Below, piece after piece: positions 35,574 to 44,702 of a stretch of DNA of 64,000 nucleotides. The stretch is from Arthrobacter sp. B0490 (GTDB lineage: Bacteria; Actinomycetota; Actinomycetes; Actinomycetales; Micrococcaceae). Location: contig NZ_PJIR01000003.1 of NCBI RefSeq assembly GCF_002929355.1, forward strand, positions 1 to 64,000, written 5' to 3'. The translations under genes were made by a program, and so were the position numbers. The notes beneath the pieces were generated by a model. It had not been told where the DNA came from and did not search any database. It saw only the letters and a list, made by a program, of their open reading frames with translations. Each line of letters starts with the position of its first letter. Position 1 is the first letter of the stretch.

Positions 35574-36322
35574 GCGTCGGGCAGCCCTGCCACGTCCAGC
35601 GCCTGCGGCAGCGTGAACGCTCCGGCGTAGAGGGCCTTGCCGACGATGGCGCCCTCGAGCCCGTCGGGCACGAGGTCGCGCAGCGCCGCGATGTCGTCCA
35701 GGCTCGAGATGCCGCCCGAGGCGACGACGGGACGGGTGGTCTTCGCCAGGACCTCGCGCAGCAGGGCGATGTTCGGCCCCTTGAGGGTGCCGTCCTTGGT
35801 GACGTCCGTCACGACGTAGCGGGCACAGCCGGCGTCCTCGAGGCGCTGCAGGACCTCCCACAGGTCTCCGCCGTCCTCGGTCCAGCCGCGCGCGGCGAGC
35901 GTGGTCCCGCGCACGTCGAGCCCGACGGCGATGGCGTCGCCGTACCGGGCGATGGCCCGTTCGGTCCACTCGGGGTTCTCGAGTGCAGCGGTGCCGAGGT
36001 TGACCCGGGTGGCGCCGAGCTCCAGAGCCGCCTCGAGCGATGCGTCGTCGCGGATGCCGCCGGAGAGTTCCACCTTTATCTCGAGCTGTCGGACCACGCG
36101 CTCGAGCAGGTCCCGGTTGGATCCGCGGCCGAACGCGGCGTCCAGGTCGACGAGGTGCACCCACTCCGCGCCGTCCTCCTGCCACGCGAGGGCGGCGTCG
36201 ACCGGGTCGCCGTAGCTGGTCTCGCTACCGGCCTCGCCCTGGACCAGGCGCACGGCCTTGCCGTCGGCGACGTCGACGGCGGGGAGGAGTTCGAGCGTGG
36301 GTGTTTCGGCGAAGGGGCTCAT
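35570..36322 (-). CDS. priA: Phosphoribosyl isomerase A, bifunctional HisA/TrpF
   Basis: A 250-residue beta/alpha barrel. It isomerises ProFAR in histidine synthesis; in actinobacteria the same enzyme usually also does the TrpF step of tryptophan synthesis. Seen: catalytic Asp17 in [16 protein letters not shown] near 89-94, and the TDVTKDGT loop (172-179). No separate trpF is in this window, which is compatible with dual use but does not prove it. GTGA overlap with the SseB-like gene. Confidence 0.95.
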   Translation of the reverse strand: MSPFAETPTLELLPAVDVADGKAVRLVQGEAGSETSYGDPVDAALAWQEDGAEWVHLVDLDAAFGRGSNRDLLERVVRQLEIKVELSGGIRDDASLEAALELGATRVNLGTAALENPEWTERAIARYGDAIAVGLDVRGTTLAARGWTEDGGDLWEVLQRLEDAGCARYVVTDVTKDGTLKGPNIALLREVLAKTTRPVVASGGISSLDDIAALRDLVPDGLEGAIVGKALYAGAFTLPQALDVAGLPDA

Positions 36323-36367
36323 GGTCTGCTTTCGTACGGGCGGAGAACGGGCGGGGGAGGGTTGCGG

Positions 36368-36526
36368 CTAGTCGCCGGGGAGCGTGAACAGGTAGGCGGC
36401 GAAGAGCGACAGCCCGGCCAGCGCGAGGAAGGCGATCCACACCCAGCGCGGGAAGTCCTGACTGCGCAGGGAGAACGCCCCGCCGATCAGGATGCCGGCG
36501 ACACCCATCAGGACGAGGCTCAGCAT
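36368..36526 (-). CDS. Small membrane protein between hisH and priA
   Basis: A 52-residue frame, ATG to TAG, just after hisH (4-base gap). The protein MLSLVLMGVAGILIGGAFSL begins with one hydrophobic helix, has a short polar turn (RSQDFPR), then a second helix WVWIAFLALAGLSLFAAYLF. Two helices and in-frame placement in a tight operon support it as a real gene; a similar tiny gene occurs here in related genomes as far as I recall. No known function. Confidence 0.7.
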   Translation of the reverse strand: MLSLVLMGVAGILIGGAFSLRSQDFPRWVWIAFLALAGLSLFAAYLFTLPGD

Positions 36527-36530
36527 CGGC

Positions 36531-37169
36531 TCATCGGAGACCCTCGATCCAGTTCCGCAGCAGCTGGGCTCCTGCGTCGCCGGACTTCTCGGGGTGGAAC
36601 TGCGTGGCGCTGAGGGGCCCGTTCTCGACGGCGGCGATGAACCGGCCGCCGTGGTCGGACCAGGTGACCTGCGGTGGCTTCATGGCGGGCTGCGTGACGT
36701 CGAAGGTCCAGTCCTGGACGCCGTAGGAGTGGACGAAGTAGAAACGCTCGTCGCCGATGCCGTCGAACAGGACGGTGTCCGCCGGCGCCTCCACCGTGTT
36801 CCAGCCCATGTGCGGCACGACGTCGGCCTGGAGCCGCTCCACCGTCCCCGGCCACTCCCCCATGCCGGGCGTCCGGACGCCGTGCTCCACACCCTCGTCG
36901 AAGAGCACCTGCAGGCCCACGCAGATCCCGAGGACGGGCCTGCCGCCGGCCACGCGCCGACCGATCATGCGGAGTGCGTCGACGTCCTTCAGCCCCTTCA
37001 TGACGGCGGCGAACGCGCCGACGCCGGGGACGAGCAGGCCGTCGGCCGTGAGGACGTCGTCGGGTTTGGCGCTCAACACGACCTCGGCTCCCACGTGCTC
37101 GAGGGCGCGGACGACGGAACGGACGTTGCCCGACCCGTAGTCGAGCACTGTGACGCGGCGCGCGGTCAT
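36531..37169 (-). CDS. hisH: Imidazole glycerol phosphate synthase, glutaminase subunit
   Basis: Supplies ammonia to HisF. The 212-residue class I amidotransferase has Cys83 in [11 protein letters not shown], and the His-Glu pair in [10 protein letters not shown]. An ATGA overlap with hisB upstream couples the two. hisF is not in this window. Confidence 0.96.
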   Translation of the reverse strand: MTARRVTVLDYGSGNVRSVVRALEHVGAEVVLSAKPDDVLTADGLLVPGVGAFAAVMKGLKDVDALRMIGRRVAGGRPVLGICVGLQVLFDEGVEHGVRTPGMGEWPGTVERLQADVVPHMGWNTVEAPADTVLFDGIGDERFYFVHSYGVQDWTFDVTQPAMKPPQVTWSDHGGRFIAAVENGPLSATQFHPEKSGDAGAQLLRNWIEGLR

Positions 37170-37783
37170 AGCGCTCCCTTCGTGGACGGGATGCCCTCGA
37201 CGCGCGGATCCGATTCGACGGCTGCGCGCAGGGCTCGGGCCAGGGCCTTGAACTGGGCCTCGACGATGTGGTGCGGGTCGCGGCCCGCGAGGACCGTGAC
37301 GTGCAGGCAGATCCCTGCGTGGAGGGCGAGGGCCTCGAGGACGTGGCGCGTGAGCGATCCCGTGAAATGGCCGCCGATGAGGTGGTACTCCTGGCCGGCC
37401 GGCTCGCCGCCGTGGACGAGGAACGGGCGCCCGGAGATGTCGACGACGGCGTTCGCGAGGGCCTCGTCGAGCGGGACGGTCGCCTCGCCGAACCGGCGGA
37501 TGCCGGCCTTGGTCCCGAGGGCGATGCGGAGGGCCTCGCCGATCGCGATCGCGGTGTCCTCGACCGTGTGGTGGACGTCGATGTGGGTGTCGCCGGAGGA
37601 CTTGATGGTGAGGTCGATCAGCGAGTGCTTCGACAGCGCCGTGAGCATGTGGTCGTAGAAGGGCACGGTGGTGTCGATCGAGGACACACCCGTGCCGTCG
37701 AGGTCGAGTTCGACGAGGACGCTGGACTCGCTCGTGACGCGCTCGATACGGGCCGTTCGGCCTGGGGCGGCATCAACTGTCAT
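37166..37783 (-). CDS. hisB: Imidazoleglycerol-phosphate dehydratase
   Basis: Mn-dependent dehydratase of histidine synthesis. The 205-residue protein has the two metal-binding His clusters [10 protein letters not shown] and [14 protein letters not shown]. It is monofunctional (no phosphatase domain). AAGGAAAG lies before the ATG at 37783; a longer frame to 37819 has no support. It is the first gene after a TAGACTTGA promoter box, about 100 bases upstream. Confidence 0.96.
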   Translation of the reverse strand: MTVDAAPGRTARIERVTSESSVLVELDLDGTGVSSIDTTVPFYDHMLTALSKHSLIDLTIKSSGDTHIDVHHTVEDTAIAIGEALRIALGTKAGIRRFGEATVPLDEALANAVVDISGRPFLVHGGEPAGQEYHLIGGHFTGSLTRHVLEALALHAGICLHVTVLAGRDPHHIVEAQFKALARALRAAVESDPRVEGIPSTKGAL

Positions 37784-37877
37784 TGCTTTCCTTCTGTATG
37801 CTCCCGGGCATCCGGGCACGGATCGGCGTTTCTGGGAGAGCTGGGGTCACGGTCGGCGGGGCACGCCGGTCGGCCCC

Positions 37878-37887
37878 TCAAGTCTAG
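37878..37887 (-). promoter_or_regulatory. TAGACTTGA promoter box of hisB
   Basis: CTAGACTTGA on the minus strand with TAGACT at 37886-37881, the third copy of the ten-base sequence seen before helD and pheS. It predicts a second transcript start for hisB-hisH-smORF-priA-sseB-MFS inside the his cluster. Confidence 0.5.
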
Positions 37888-37891
37888 GAGA

Positions 37892-37908
37892 CCCGTCCAC
37901 GGGACGGG
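37892..37908 (-). terminator. Candidate hisC terminator
   Basis: CCCGTCC and GGACGGG form a 7-base stem with a 3-base loop, right after the hisC stop and just before the hisB promoter box. No U-run follows. Confidence 0.4.
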
Positions 37909-37920
37909 CCATCGGCGGGG

Positions 37921-39015
37921 CTAGAGCAACTTCTCCAGCGCGGAGAGGAACGCCGTCGTCTCGGGTTCTGTTCCCGCGGTGACGCGGAGCGACCCGGCGA
38001 TGCCCACGTCGCGGATGAGCACCCCCGCCTCCAGCAGTCCCTCCCAGACGCGGTGCGGGTCGTCGAGGCCGGAGAAGAACACGAAGTTGGCGTCCGAGGG
38101 TGCCGGGGACAGTCCGAGGCCCTCCAGTTCCCGGACGATCCGGTCCCGCTGCACCTTGATCGCCTCGACGTTGGCGAGCAGCGTGTCGGCGTGGGTGAGC
38201 GCGGCGTTGGCCGCCGCCTGCGTGATCGCCGACAGGTGGTAGGGCAGGCGCACCAGCCGCAGGGCGTCCGCGACCTCCGGGGCTGCCGCGAGGTACCCGA
38301 TCCTCGCCCCGGCGAGGGCGAACGCCTTGCTCATGGTGCGGGACACGAGCAGCCGCGGGCGGCCCGGCAGCAGGGTGAGCGCACTCGGCGTGCCCTTCTG
38401 CGCGAACTCCCCGTACGCCTCGTCGACGATGATGATGGCCCGTTCCGCCTCGCCCGCGTCGTAGGCCGCCTCGATGACGTCGAGGCCCAGTGCCGTGCCG
38501 GTGGGGTTGTTGGGCGAGCACAGGAAGACGATGTTGGCGGCGGACTCACGTACCGCCCGGGCGGTGGCCTCCGGCGTCATGGCATAGGCGGCCTGGCGGT
38601 CCGCCGTGACGTACCGCGTGCCCGTACCGCTGGCCAGCAGCGGATACATGGAATAGGTGGGCGGGAACCCGATCGCCGTCCGTCCCGGCCCACCGAACGC
38701 CTGCAGGACCTGCTGCAGTACTTCGTTCGAGCCGTTCGCCGCCCAGAGCTGGTCGGGGGTGAGGCCGTGGCCGAGATAGTCGGCGAGGTTCTTGCGCAGC
38801 TCCGTGAATTCGCGGTCCGGGTAGCGGTTGAGGCCCTGGGTCGCCCGGGCGACGGCGTCGACGATGGCGGCATGCACGTCGGACGGGACACCGTGCGTGT
38901 TCTCGTTGACGTTCAGCAGGATCGGGACGTCCAGCTGCGGCGCACCGTAGGGGTGCAGCCCGACGAGGTCGTTCCGCAGCGGGAGGTTGGCGAGGGCGTC
39001 GACGGAGGAAGGCAC
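37921..39015 (-). CDS. hisC: Histidinol-phosphate aminotransferase
   Basis: PLP enzyme of fold type I, 364 residues, with the Schiff-base Lys230 in SRTMSKAFALAGARIG and SPNNPTGT near 167-174. It transaminates imidazole acetol phosphate. The start is GTG at 39015, exactly 6 bases after TAAACT, so it is a leaderless candidate. A gap of 137 bases with terminator and promoter signals separates it from hisB. Confidence 0.96.
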   Translation of the reverse strand: MPSSVDALANLPLRNDLVGLHPYGAPQLDVPILLNVNENTHGVPSDVHAAIVDAVARATQGLNRYPDREFTELRKNLADYLGHGLTPDQLWAANGSNEVLQQVLQAFGGPGRTAIGFPPTYSMYPLLASGTGTRYVTADRQAAYAMTPEATARAVRESAANIVFLCSPNNPTGTALGLDVIEAAYDAGEAERAIIIVDEAYGEFAQKGTPSALTLLPGRPRLLVSRTMSKAFALAGARIGYLAAAPEVADALRLVRLPYHLSAITQAAANAALTHADTLLANVEAIKVQRDRIVRELEGLGLSPAPSDANFVFFSGLDDPHRVWEGLLEAGVLIRDVGIAGSLRVTAGTEPETTAFLSALEKLL

Positions 39016-39021
39016 GCTTCC

Positions 39022-39027
39022 AGTTTA
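39022..39027 (-). promoter_or_regulatory. -10 box of hisC (leaderless candidate)
   Basis: TAAACT on the minus strand, six bases (GGAAGC), then the GTG start. Confidence 0.5.
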
Positions 39028-39099
39028 AGCGATGCCGACTTCCGCGGCCAACGACGCCGGTCGGGGCACCGGCGAGGGCGGCCGGTGGACCGTCCGTGC

Positions 39100-39732
39100 C
39101 TATCCTGCCACCGGGACGGCGATGCTCTGGCCGGCCTGGACGACGGAGCTGCGCAGGTCGTTGAGTTCGACCATCTCGGCCACGACCTCGCGTGGATCGC
39201 GGTCGGGCGCGTACCGGAGCGCGAGGTCCCACAGAGACTCGCCTGCCGCCACACTGACCTCGACGGTCGAGGAGGGCGCCGGCAGCGACTCCGAGGCCTG
39301 GGCCTGCGACGTGAGGAAGGCACCGAGGAGGATGAGGGCTGCCACGCCGAGGGCTATCGGCAGGCCGACCAGCACCAGCCGTCCACGCCGCGTCAGTATC
39401 ACGGGCCGCTCCGCACTCCGCTGCGTGGAGGTACGGGGCTGCGTGGAGGTACGGGGCTGCGTGGAGGTACGGGGCTGCGTGGCGGGATGGGACGGGGAGG
39501 TGGAGGGCGTCGCGGTGCGGGACGCGGAGGGCCGGGGTACGCGGGGTCCGGTCCACGCCGTCCGTGCGGGCTGGACGGACTGGATGAGCAGGACGGACCG
39601 GGTGGGCGCGGCGGTCATGGGCGCGGCGGTCGCGGGCGGGGCGGACCGGACGAGACGGAGGTGCGGTTCCCGACGCGTGGGGGTCAGCGCCCAGAGCGCC
39701 GTGCTGCCGTGCAGTGCTGGTGCTTCAGCCAT
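39100..39732 (-). CDS. LysM-domain single-pass membrane protein divergent from lexA
   Basis: A 210-residue protein: a disordered cytoplasmic N-terminus (1-112) with three Thr-Gln-Pro-Arg-Thr-Ser repeats, one membrane helix (about 118-142), and an outside LysM peptidoglycan-binding domain (157-207, VAAGESLWDLALRY ... LNDLRSSVVQAGQSI). In mycobacteria and corynebacteria the gene divergent from lexA (Rv2719c/divS type) also encodes a cell-wall-linked protein that slows division during DNA damage; position and domain suggest the same role here. GGGAAAGAGG precedes the ATG. Two LexA boxes lie in the shared upstream region. Confidence 0.85.
   Translation of the reverse strand: MAEAPALHGSTALWALTPTRREPHLRLVRSAPPATAAPMTAAPTRSVLLIQSVQPARTAWTGPRVPRPSASRTATPSTSPSHPATQPRTSTQPRTSTQPRTSTQRSAERPVILTRRGRLVLVGLPIALGVAALILLGAFLTSQAQASESLPAPSSTVEVSVAAGESLWDLALRYAPDRDPREVVAEMVELNDLRSSVVQAGQSIAVPVAG
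39423..39476. repeat. Three 18-base tandem repeats in the LysM gene
   Basis: GCGTGGAGGTACGGGGCT is repeated three times without change, encoding the Thr-Gln-Pro-Arg-Thr-Ser units of the cytoplasmic tail. Confidence 0.95.
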
Positions 39733-39781
39733 TACGTAGCCTCTTTCCCTTCGAACAGCCGGTCGGGGCTGGACTCGTGTT

Positions 39782-39797
39782 TCGAACGCGTGTTCTA
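39782..39797. promoter_or_regulatory. LexA box 1 in the LysM/lexA intergenic region
   Basis: TCGAACGCGTGTTCTA matches TCGAAC-N4-GTTCGA with one mismatch. It lies 50 bases upstream of the LysM gene start. Confidence 0.85.
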
Positions 39798-39849
39798 ATT
39801 TATCTGAGCTTATTTCTAGCACTGACCGACGACCCTTGTCGAGACTCGC

Positions 39850-39865
39850 TCGAACATATGTTTGA
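39850..39865. promoter_or_regulatory. LexA box 2 in the LysM/lexA intergenic region
   Basis: TCGAACATATGTTTGA matches TCGAAC-N4-GTTCGA with one mismatch. It should control lexA itself, about 190 bases downstream. Confidence 0.85.
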
Positions 39866-40051
39866 AAAGCCGATCCGTCTGCCCTAGCGTGAACAGGGCA
39901 GGGCATCGACGGCACCTGCTGCTACGGAGCGGCAGGCACGGCGTCGATGTACCTCAGGAAATCACCCGCCACTGACAGAATCGCTCCCGCCCCGGCGGAG
40001 GGCGGCAGGCGGGCACAACGGGATCTGCAGTCCCAGGCGAAAGGCATCACA

Positions 40052-40828
40052 GTGGTGGAACGAACACCGGCGGACCGACAGGAATCGAACACGGCCGAGG
40101 TGCCGGCGGACGCCGTGCCGATCTCGGCGGGCCGTGGCCGCCCCCGCGGCCGCTCGGTGTCGAAGGGCCTGACCGCGCGCCAGCTGACCATCCTCGAGAC
40201 CATCCAGCGCTCGATCGCGGACAAGGGCTATCCGCCCTCCATGCGGGAGATCGGCGACATCGTCGGCCTGGCGAGCCTGTCGAGCGTGACGCACCAGCTC
40301 TCGCAGCTCGAGCGGCTCGGCTACCTGCGGCGCGACCCCAAGCGTCCCAGGGCCATGGAGGTCCTGCTGCCGCTGACCCTCCCGCCCGAGCCGGCAGCCG
40401 GTGACGGATCGGCGTCGGAGCGGAAGTCCTCCGCCGAGCACAGGGTCGCCGTCGACACCGCACTGGTTCCGCTCGTGGGGCGCATCGCAGCCGGTGGGCC
40501 GATCCTCGCGGATCAGGTCGTGGAGGACGTCATGCCCCTCCCCCGGCAGCTCGTGGGCCACGGGGAGCTCTTCATGCTCAGGGTCTCGGGGGACTCGATG
40601 GTCGACGCCGCGATCTGCGACGGGGACTGGGTGGTGGTCCGGAAGCAGCAGAGCGCGCAGAACGGCGACATCGTCGCCGCGCTCCTCGACGACGAGGCCA
40701 CGGTCAAGACCTTCCGCCAGCGCGACGGCCACACTTGGCTGCTGCCCCAGAACACGCGCTACGAACCGATCCTCGGCGACCACGCCAGCATCATGGGCAA
40801 GGTCGTCTCGGTGATGCGCGCCCTCTAG
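40052..40828 (+). CDS. lexA: LexA repressor
   Basis: SOS master repressor that cleaves itself when RecA is active. 258 residues from GTG: an extra basic N-terminus (1-36), winged helix (38-105, [20 protein letters not shown]), cleavage site Ala147-Gly148 in GRIAAGGP, and the Ser182/Lys219 catalytic dyad ([15 protein letters not shown]). The frame is open to 39947, but AAAGG lies 9 bases before the GTG at 40052. A second GTG follows immediately. Two LexA boxes upstream indicate self-repression. Confidence 0.95.
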   Translation: MVERTPADRQESNTAEVPADAVPISAGRGRPRGRSVSKGLTARQLTILETIQRSIADKGYPPSMREIGDIVGLASLSSVTHQLSQLERLGYLRRDPKRPRAMEVLLPLTLPPEPAAGDGSASERKSSAEHRVAVDTALVPLVGRIAAGGPILADQVVEDVMPLPRQLVGHGELFMLRVSGDSMVDAAICDGDWVVVRKQQSAQNGDIVAALLDDEATVKTFRQRDGHTWLLPQNTRYEPILGDHASIMGKVVSVMRAL

Positions 40829-40854
40829 GCGCCGGCACGCACCACCGGGCCGAC

Positions 40855-40889
40855 GAAGGGCGCCGCAGTCCCGGACCGCGGCGCCCTTC
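40855..40889 (+). terminator. lexA terminator
   Basis: GAAGGGCGCCGC (40855-40866) pairs exactly with GCGGCGCCCTTC (40878-40889). It lies 26 bases after the lexA stop and before the convergent dinG stop. Confidence 0.75.
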
Positions 40890-40910
40890 GCATGGCGCCG
40901 GAAGGGATGG

Positions 40911-42989
40911 TCAGCGCCCCGAGAGGCGCTCGAGGATCCCGGTGACCGTGGCCCTGTCGGTCGTCGCCCAGAAGGGCGGCAGCGCCGCCCGGAGGAAGCC
41001 GCCGTAGCGGGCCGTGGCGAGGCGGCTGTCGAGCACGGCCACGACGCCCCTGTCCCCCGTGGACCGGATGAGCCGTCCGGCTCCCTGGGCGAGCCGGACC
41101 GCGGCGTGGGTCGCCGAGACGCTCATGAAGCCGTTCCCGCCGTTGCGGGCGACCGCCCGCGTGCGGGCCGTCATGAGGGGGTCGTCGGGCCGGGGGAAGG
41201 GGATGCGGTCGATGACGACGAGGCGGCACGACGCGCCGGGCACGTCCACCCCCTGCCACAGGGACATCGTGCCGAACAGGCACGTGTCCGGCTCGGCCGC
41301 GAACCGGTCCACGAGGCCGCTGAGGGAGGAGTCCCCCTGGCACAGGATCTCGAAGTCGACCTGGGGCCGCAGCGCCTCCGCCGCCTCTTCCGCCGCCCGC
41401 CGGGAGGAGAACAGGCCGAGTGCACCGCCGCGGGAGGCCTTGAGGAGCACCAGCAGCTCCTGCAGCTGCGCGTCGGACGTGCCGCGCTCGGGCTTGGGCA
41501 GGTCCTTCGCCACGTACAGGACGCCCTGGCGCGGGTAGTCGAACGGACTACCGACGTCGATGCCGGTCCAGGCTGGAGCGCCGGGTCCGCTGAGTCCCAG
41601 CGACCCCGCGACGGGACCGAACTCGGACCCGATGGCGAGCGTCGCGGAGGTCAGGATCACCGTGTGGTCCTCGAAGAGGCCCTCCCGCAGGCGTGCCGCG
41701 ACGGAGAGGGGCGCGACGTTGAGCGTCGCCGGTGCACTCTCGTCCGGTTGCGCGTACCCGGATCCCGGCGTGAAGGTGCTGGGCCGGGACGCCCAGACCA
41801 CCTCGTTCGAGTCGGTGGCCGCGAGGATGCGCTCGGCGAGGTCGAAGACCAGGGTGACGCGCGAGCGGGCCACCTGCCGCCCGCCGTCGGCGTCCGCCTC
41901 GGACTTGCCGTCCGTCTTCGTGTCGGACAGCGCGGCTCGCGCCGCGTCGCGGACCTGCGCGAGCGTCTCCTCGAGGTCGTCCGGCAGTCCGCCGGGCAGG
42001 AGTCCGGACGGGACGAGCTCCGAGGCCGCCTCGAAGGCGGCGGCCGCGGTGTCGAGGGCCGAGGTGCCGATGGAGGCGTGGCGGCGGAGCGCGGTGGAGG
42101 CCGCCCCCACCATGGAGGCCGAGAGTTGCCCGGACACGGCTCCGGTGACGCGGTCGTGCAGCTCGTGGGCCTCGTCGATCACGACGACGTCGTACTCGGG
42201 CAGGACGGCGAGCCCCTCGAACGCGCTGATCGCGAGCATCGCGTGGTTGGTGATGATGATGTCGGCGTCCGCGGCGGCAGCCCGGGCCTTCTCGCTGAAG
42301 CACTCCTGCGCCATCGGGCAGCGGGCGGCGCCCAGGCACTCCATGCTGGACACGGACACCTGGCGCCAGGCCCGGTCGCTCACGCCGGGGACGAGGTCGT
42401 CACGATCGCCGGTAGCCGTCCCGTCCGCCCACTCGCGGAGCCTCACCACCTCGCGGCCGAGGGCCGACGAGGGCGCGCCCCCGACCTCGGGCGACGGGTG
42501 CGGCGTGGCATCCTCCCCGAGGCTGAAGAGCGCGTCGGGGGCGTCCTCCTCGGGGAAGCCGCCGCCGGTCTTGTGGAGGCAGACGTAGTTGGAGCGGCCC
42601 TTGAGCAGGGCGACGTCGACGGGGCGCGCGAGGGCGGGCCGGACGGCCTCGAGGAGGCGCGGGAGGTCCCGGCCCACGATCTGCGCCTGCAGGGCGAGGG
42701 TCGCGGTCGAGACGACCGACGGCCGGTCGCTCTCCATGGCGTGCGCGATGAGCGGGACGAGGTACGCGAGGGACTTGCCGGTCCCGGTGCCGGCCTGGAC
42801 GAGCAGGTGGTCGCCCGAGCGGATGGCCTCACTGACCTGCCGCACCATCTCGTGCTGACCGGTGCGCATCTCCCCGCCCATCGCGCCCACGGCGGCGTCG
42901 AGCAGTTCGAGCGCCTGGCGGGTCGCGGGCGTGGAGGGAGCCGGGTCCGGCGCCGCGACGGCGGTGCCGGACCGCGTGCTGTCACTCAT
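40911..42989 (-). CDS. dinG: ATP-dependent helicase, DinG/XPD type
   Basis: A 692-residue superfamily 2 5'-3' DNA helicase. Walker A QAGTGTGKS lies near 65-73 and the DEAH box is in VVIDEAHELHD. Four Cys (YVCLHK; MECLGAARCPMAQECF) are placed as in Fe-S cluster helicases. The C-terminal motif VVIDRIPFPRPDDP and the QGAGRLIRS motif VI are present. No exonuclease domain. The start ATG overlaps the hflX stop by 8 bases; the frame is open further but inside hflX. It faces lexA across the terminator. I saw no LexA box for it. Confidence 0.92.
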   Translation of the reverse strand: MSDSTRSGTAVAAPDPAPSTPATRQALELLDAAVGAMGGEMRTGQHEMVRQVSEAIRSGDHLLVQAGTGTGKSLAYLVPLIAHAMESDRPSVVSTATLALQAQIVGRDLPRLLEAVRPALARPVDVALLKGRSNYVCLHKTGGGFPEEDAPDALFSLGEDATPHPSPEVGGAPSSALGREVVRLREWADGTATGDRDDLVPGVSDRAWRQVSVSSMECLGAARCPMAQECFSEKARAAAADADIIITNHAMLAISAFEGLAVLPEYDVVVIDEAHELHDRVTGAVSGQLSASMVGAASTALRRHASIGTSALDTAAAAFEAASELVPSGLLPGGLPDDLEETLAQVRDAARAALSDTKTDGKSEADADGGRQVARSRVTLVFDLAERILAATDSNEVVWASRPSTFTPGSGYAQPDESAPATLNVAPLSVAARLREGLFEDHTVILTSATLAIGSEFGPVAGSLGLSGPGAPAWTGIDVGSPFDYPRQGVLYVAKDLPKPERGTSDAQLQELLVLLKASRGGALGLFSSRRAAEEAAEALRPQVDFEILCQGDSSLSGLVDRFAAEPDTCLFGTMSLWQGVDVPGASCRLVVIDRIPFPRPDDPLMTARTRAVARNGGNGFMSVSATHAAVRLAQGAGRLIRSTGDRGVVAVLDSRLATARYGGFLRAALPPFWATTDRATVTGILERLSGR

Positions 42990-44562
42990 GCCGCAGGTAC
43001 GGCTCCAGGTCGGCCGCCAGGCCCTCACGGACCATCACCTCGAGGCGCGTCCCGTCGTCGACGTGCTCGAGGCCGAGGATCTCCACGTCCTCCTCGTGCA
43101 GGCGGCTCAGGACCTCGCCCCGCTCGTACGGCACGAGCAGGTCCAGCTTGACCCCGGGACGCGGGATGCTCGTGCTGATGAGCTGACGGAGCTCGGTGAG
43201 CCCCGCCCCCGTGCGGGCGGACACGACGATGGAGCGGGGCTCACGCTGCCGCAGCCGCTCGATGACGAACGGGTCGGCGGCGTCGGCCTTGTTGAACACG
43301 ATGATCTCGGGCACCTTGCGGGCGTCGATCTCCGTCAGGACGGCGCGCACGGCGGCGATCTGGCCTTCCGGGTCGGGGTGCGACACGTCGACGACGTGCA
43401 GGATGAGGTCGGAGTCCGCGACCTCCTCGAGGGTCGAGCGGAAGGCCTCGACGAGCTGCGTGGGCAGCGAGCGGACGAATCCGACGGTGTCGGCCAGCGT
43501 GTACCCGATGCCGTCGGGCGTCTCCGCCCGCCGGATCGTCGGGTCGAGTGTCGCGAACAGCGCGTTCTGCACGAGGACACCGGCGTCCGTCAGCCGGTTC
43601 AGCAGGGACGACTTGCCGGCGTTCGTGTAGCCGGCGATCGCGACGGAGGGAACCTGGTTGCGCCGGCGGTTGGCGCGCTTCGTCTCCCGCGCGGGCTTCA
43701 TCCCGGCGATCTCGCGGCGCAGCTTCGCCATGCGGTTGCGGATCTTCCGGCGGTCGAGTTCGATCTTCGTCTCACCGGGACCGCGGGAGCCCATGCCGGC
43801 GCTCGCGCTGCCGACCTGGCCACCGGCCTGGCGGGACATGGATTCGCCCCAGCCCCGGAGGCGCGGCAGCAGGTACTCGAGCTGCGCGAGCTCGACCTGC
43901 GCCTTGCCCTCGCGGCTTTTCGCGTGCTGCGCGAAGATGTCGAGGATCAGGGCGGTGCGGTCGATGACCTTCACCTTGACGATGTCCTCGAGGCCCCGGC
44001 GCTGCGACGGGGAGAGCTCGCTGTCGACGATCACCGTGTCGGCTCCGGTCGCCTGGACGATGTCCTTCAGCTCCTGGGCCTTGCCCGAGCCGAGGAACGT
44101 CCCGGGGTCCGGCTTGAGGCGACGCTGGACGATGCCGTCCAGCACCTCGGACCCGGCCGTCTCGGCGAGCGCGGCGAGTTCCTGCAGCGAGTTCTCGGCG
44201 TCCTGCGCCGTCCCCTCGCTCCACAGCCCTGCGAGGACTACCCGCTCCAGCCTCAACTGCCGGTACTCGACCTCGGTGACGTCCTCGAGTTCCGTCGACA
44301 GTCCGGCGACGCGCCGGAGGGCGCGGCGCTCCGCGAGGTCCTGCTGGTCCCCGTCGGCGTCCGACGGCTCTTCGTCACCCGAGAGGGCGAGTGCCCGTGA
44401 ACGCCAGTTCGTCTCGATCGGTGCTGCGGTCTTCTCCGGCTTCGTCCCGTTCTTCGCTTTCGCCACGGCAGCTTCGTCGCTGGCCAGGATCCGGTCGATG
44501 ACGGCTTGGATCTCCTCCGGGCCCATATCGGCGCCGGTGGAATGCCCGTGATTCTCGGTCAT
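42982..44562 (-). CDS. hflX: GTPase HflX
   Basis: Ribosome-splitting GTPase that rescues stalled 70S particles. The 526-residue protein has the HflX N-domain (about 110-270, GSGKAQEL, SPSQRRGLED), the glycine-rich GSRGPGETK linker, and the G domain with GYTNAGKSS (G1), DPTIRR, DTVGFV (G3) and NKAD (G4). An acidic/Ala-rich N-terminal 80 residues is longer than in E. coli. GGGAGA lies 2 bases before the ATG at 44562. Translation of dinG overlaps its end. Confidence 0.94.
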   Translation of the reverse strand: MTENHGHSTGADMGPEEIQAVIDRILASDEAAVAKAKNGTKPEKTAAPIETNWRSRALALSGDEEPSDADGDQQDLAERRALRRVAGLSTELEDVTEVEYRQLRLERVVLAGLWSEGTAQDAENSLQELAALAETAGSEVLDGIVQRRLKPDPGTFLGSGKAQELKDIVQATGADTVIVDSELSPSQRRGLEDIVKVKVIDRTALILDIFAQHAKSREGKAQVELAQLEYLLPRLRGWGESMSRQAGGQVGSASAGMGSRGPGETKIELDRRKIRNRMAKLRREIAGMKPARETKRANRRRNQVPSVAIAGYTNAGKSSLLNRLTDAGVLVQNALFATLDPTIRRAETPDGIGYTLADTVGFVRSLPTQLVEAFRSTLEEVADSDLILHVVDVSHPDPEGQIAAVRAVLTEIDARKVPEIIVFNKADAADPFVIERLRQREPRSIVVSARTGAGLTELRQLISTSIPRPGVKLDLLVPYERGEVLSRLHEEDVEILGLEHVDDGTRLEVMVREGLAADLEPYLRHE

Positions 44563-44689
44563 GTTCTCCCTAGTTGGATGTGTGGCAATTCTACGGCCGC
44601 CCATCGGGGCGCTCCAGCGGATTCTCCCCGGGCGAAACCGTGGTGCGCCCGAGCGCGCCTCCGCGGAGGGACGGGCACGAAGGTGCCAC

Positions 44690-44695
44690 TAGGCT
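44690..44695 (+). promoter_or_regulatory. -10 box of the RsmC-like methylase (leaderless candidate)
   Basis: TAGGCT, then 7 bases, then the ATG at 44703. Confidence 0.4.
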
Positions 44696-44702
44696 TTCCT
44701 CC

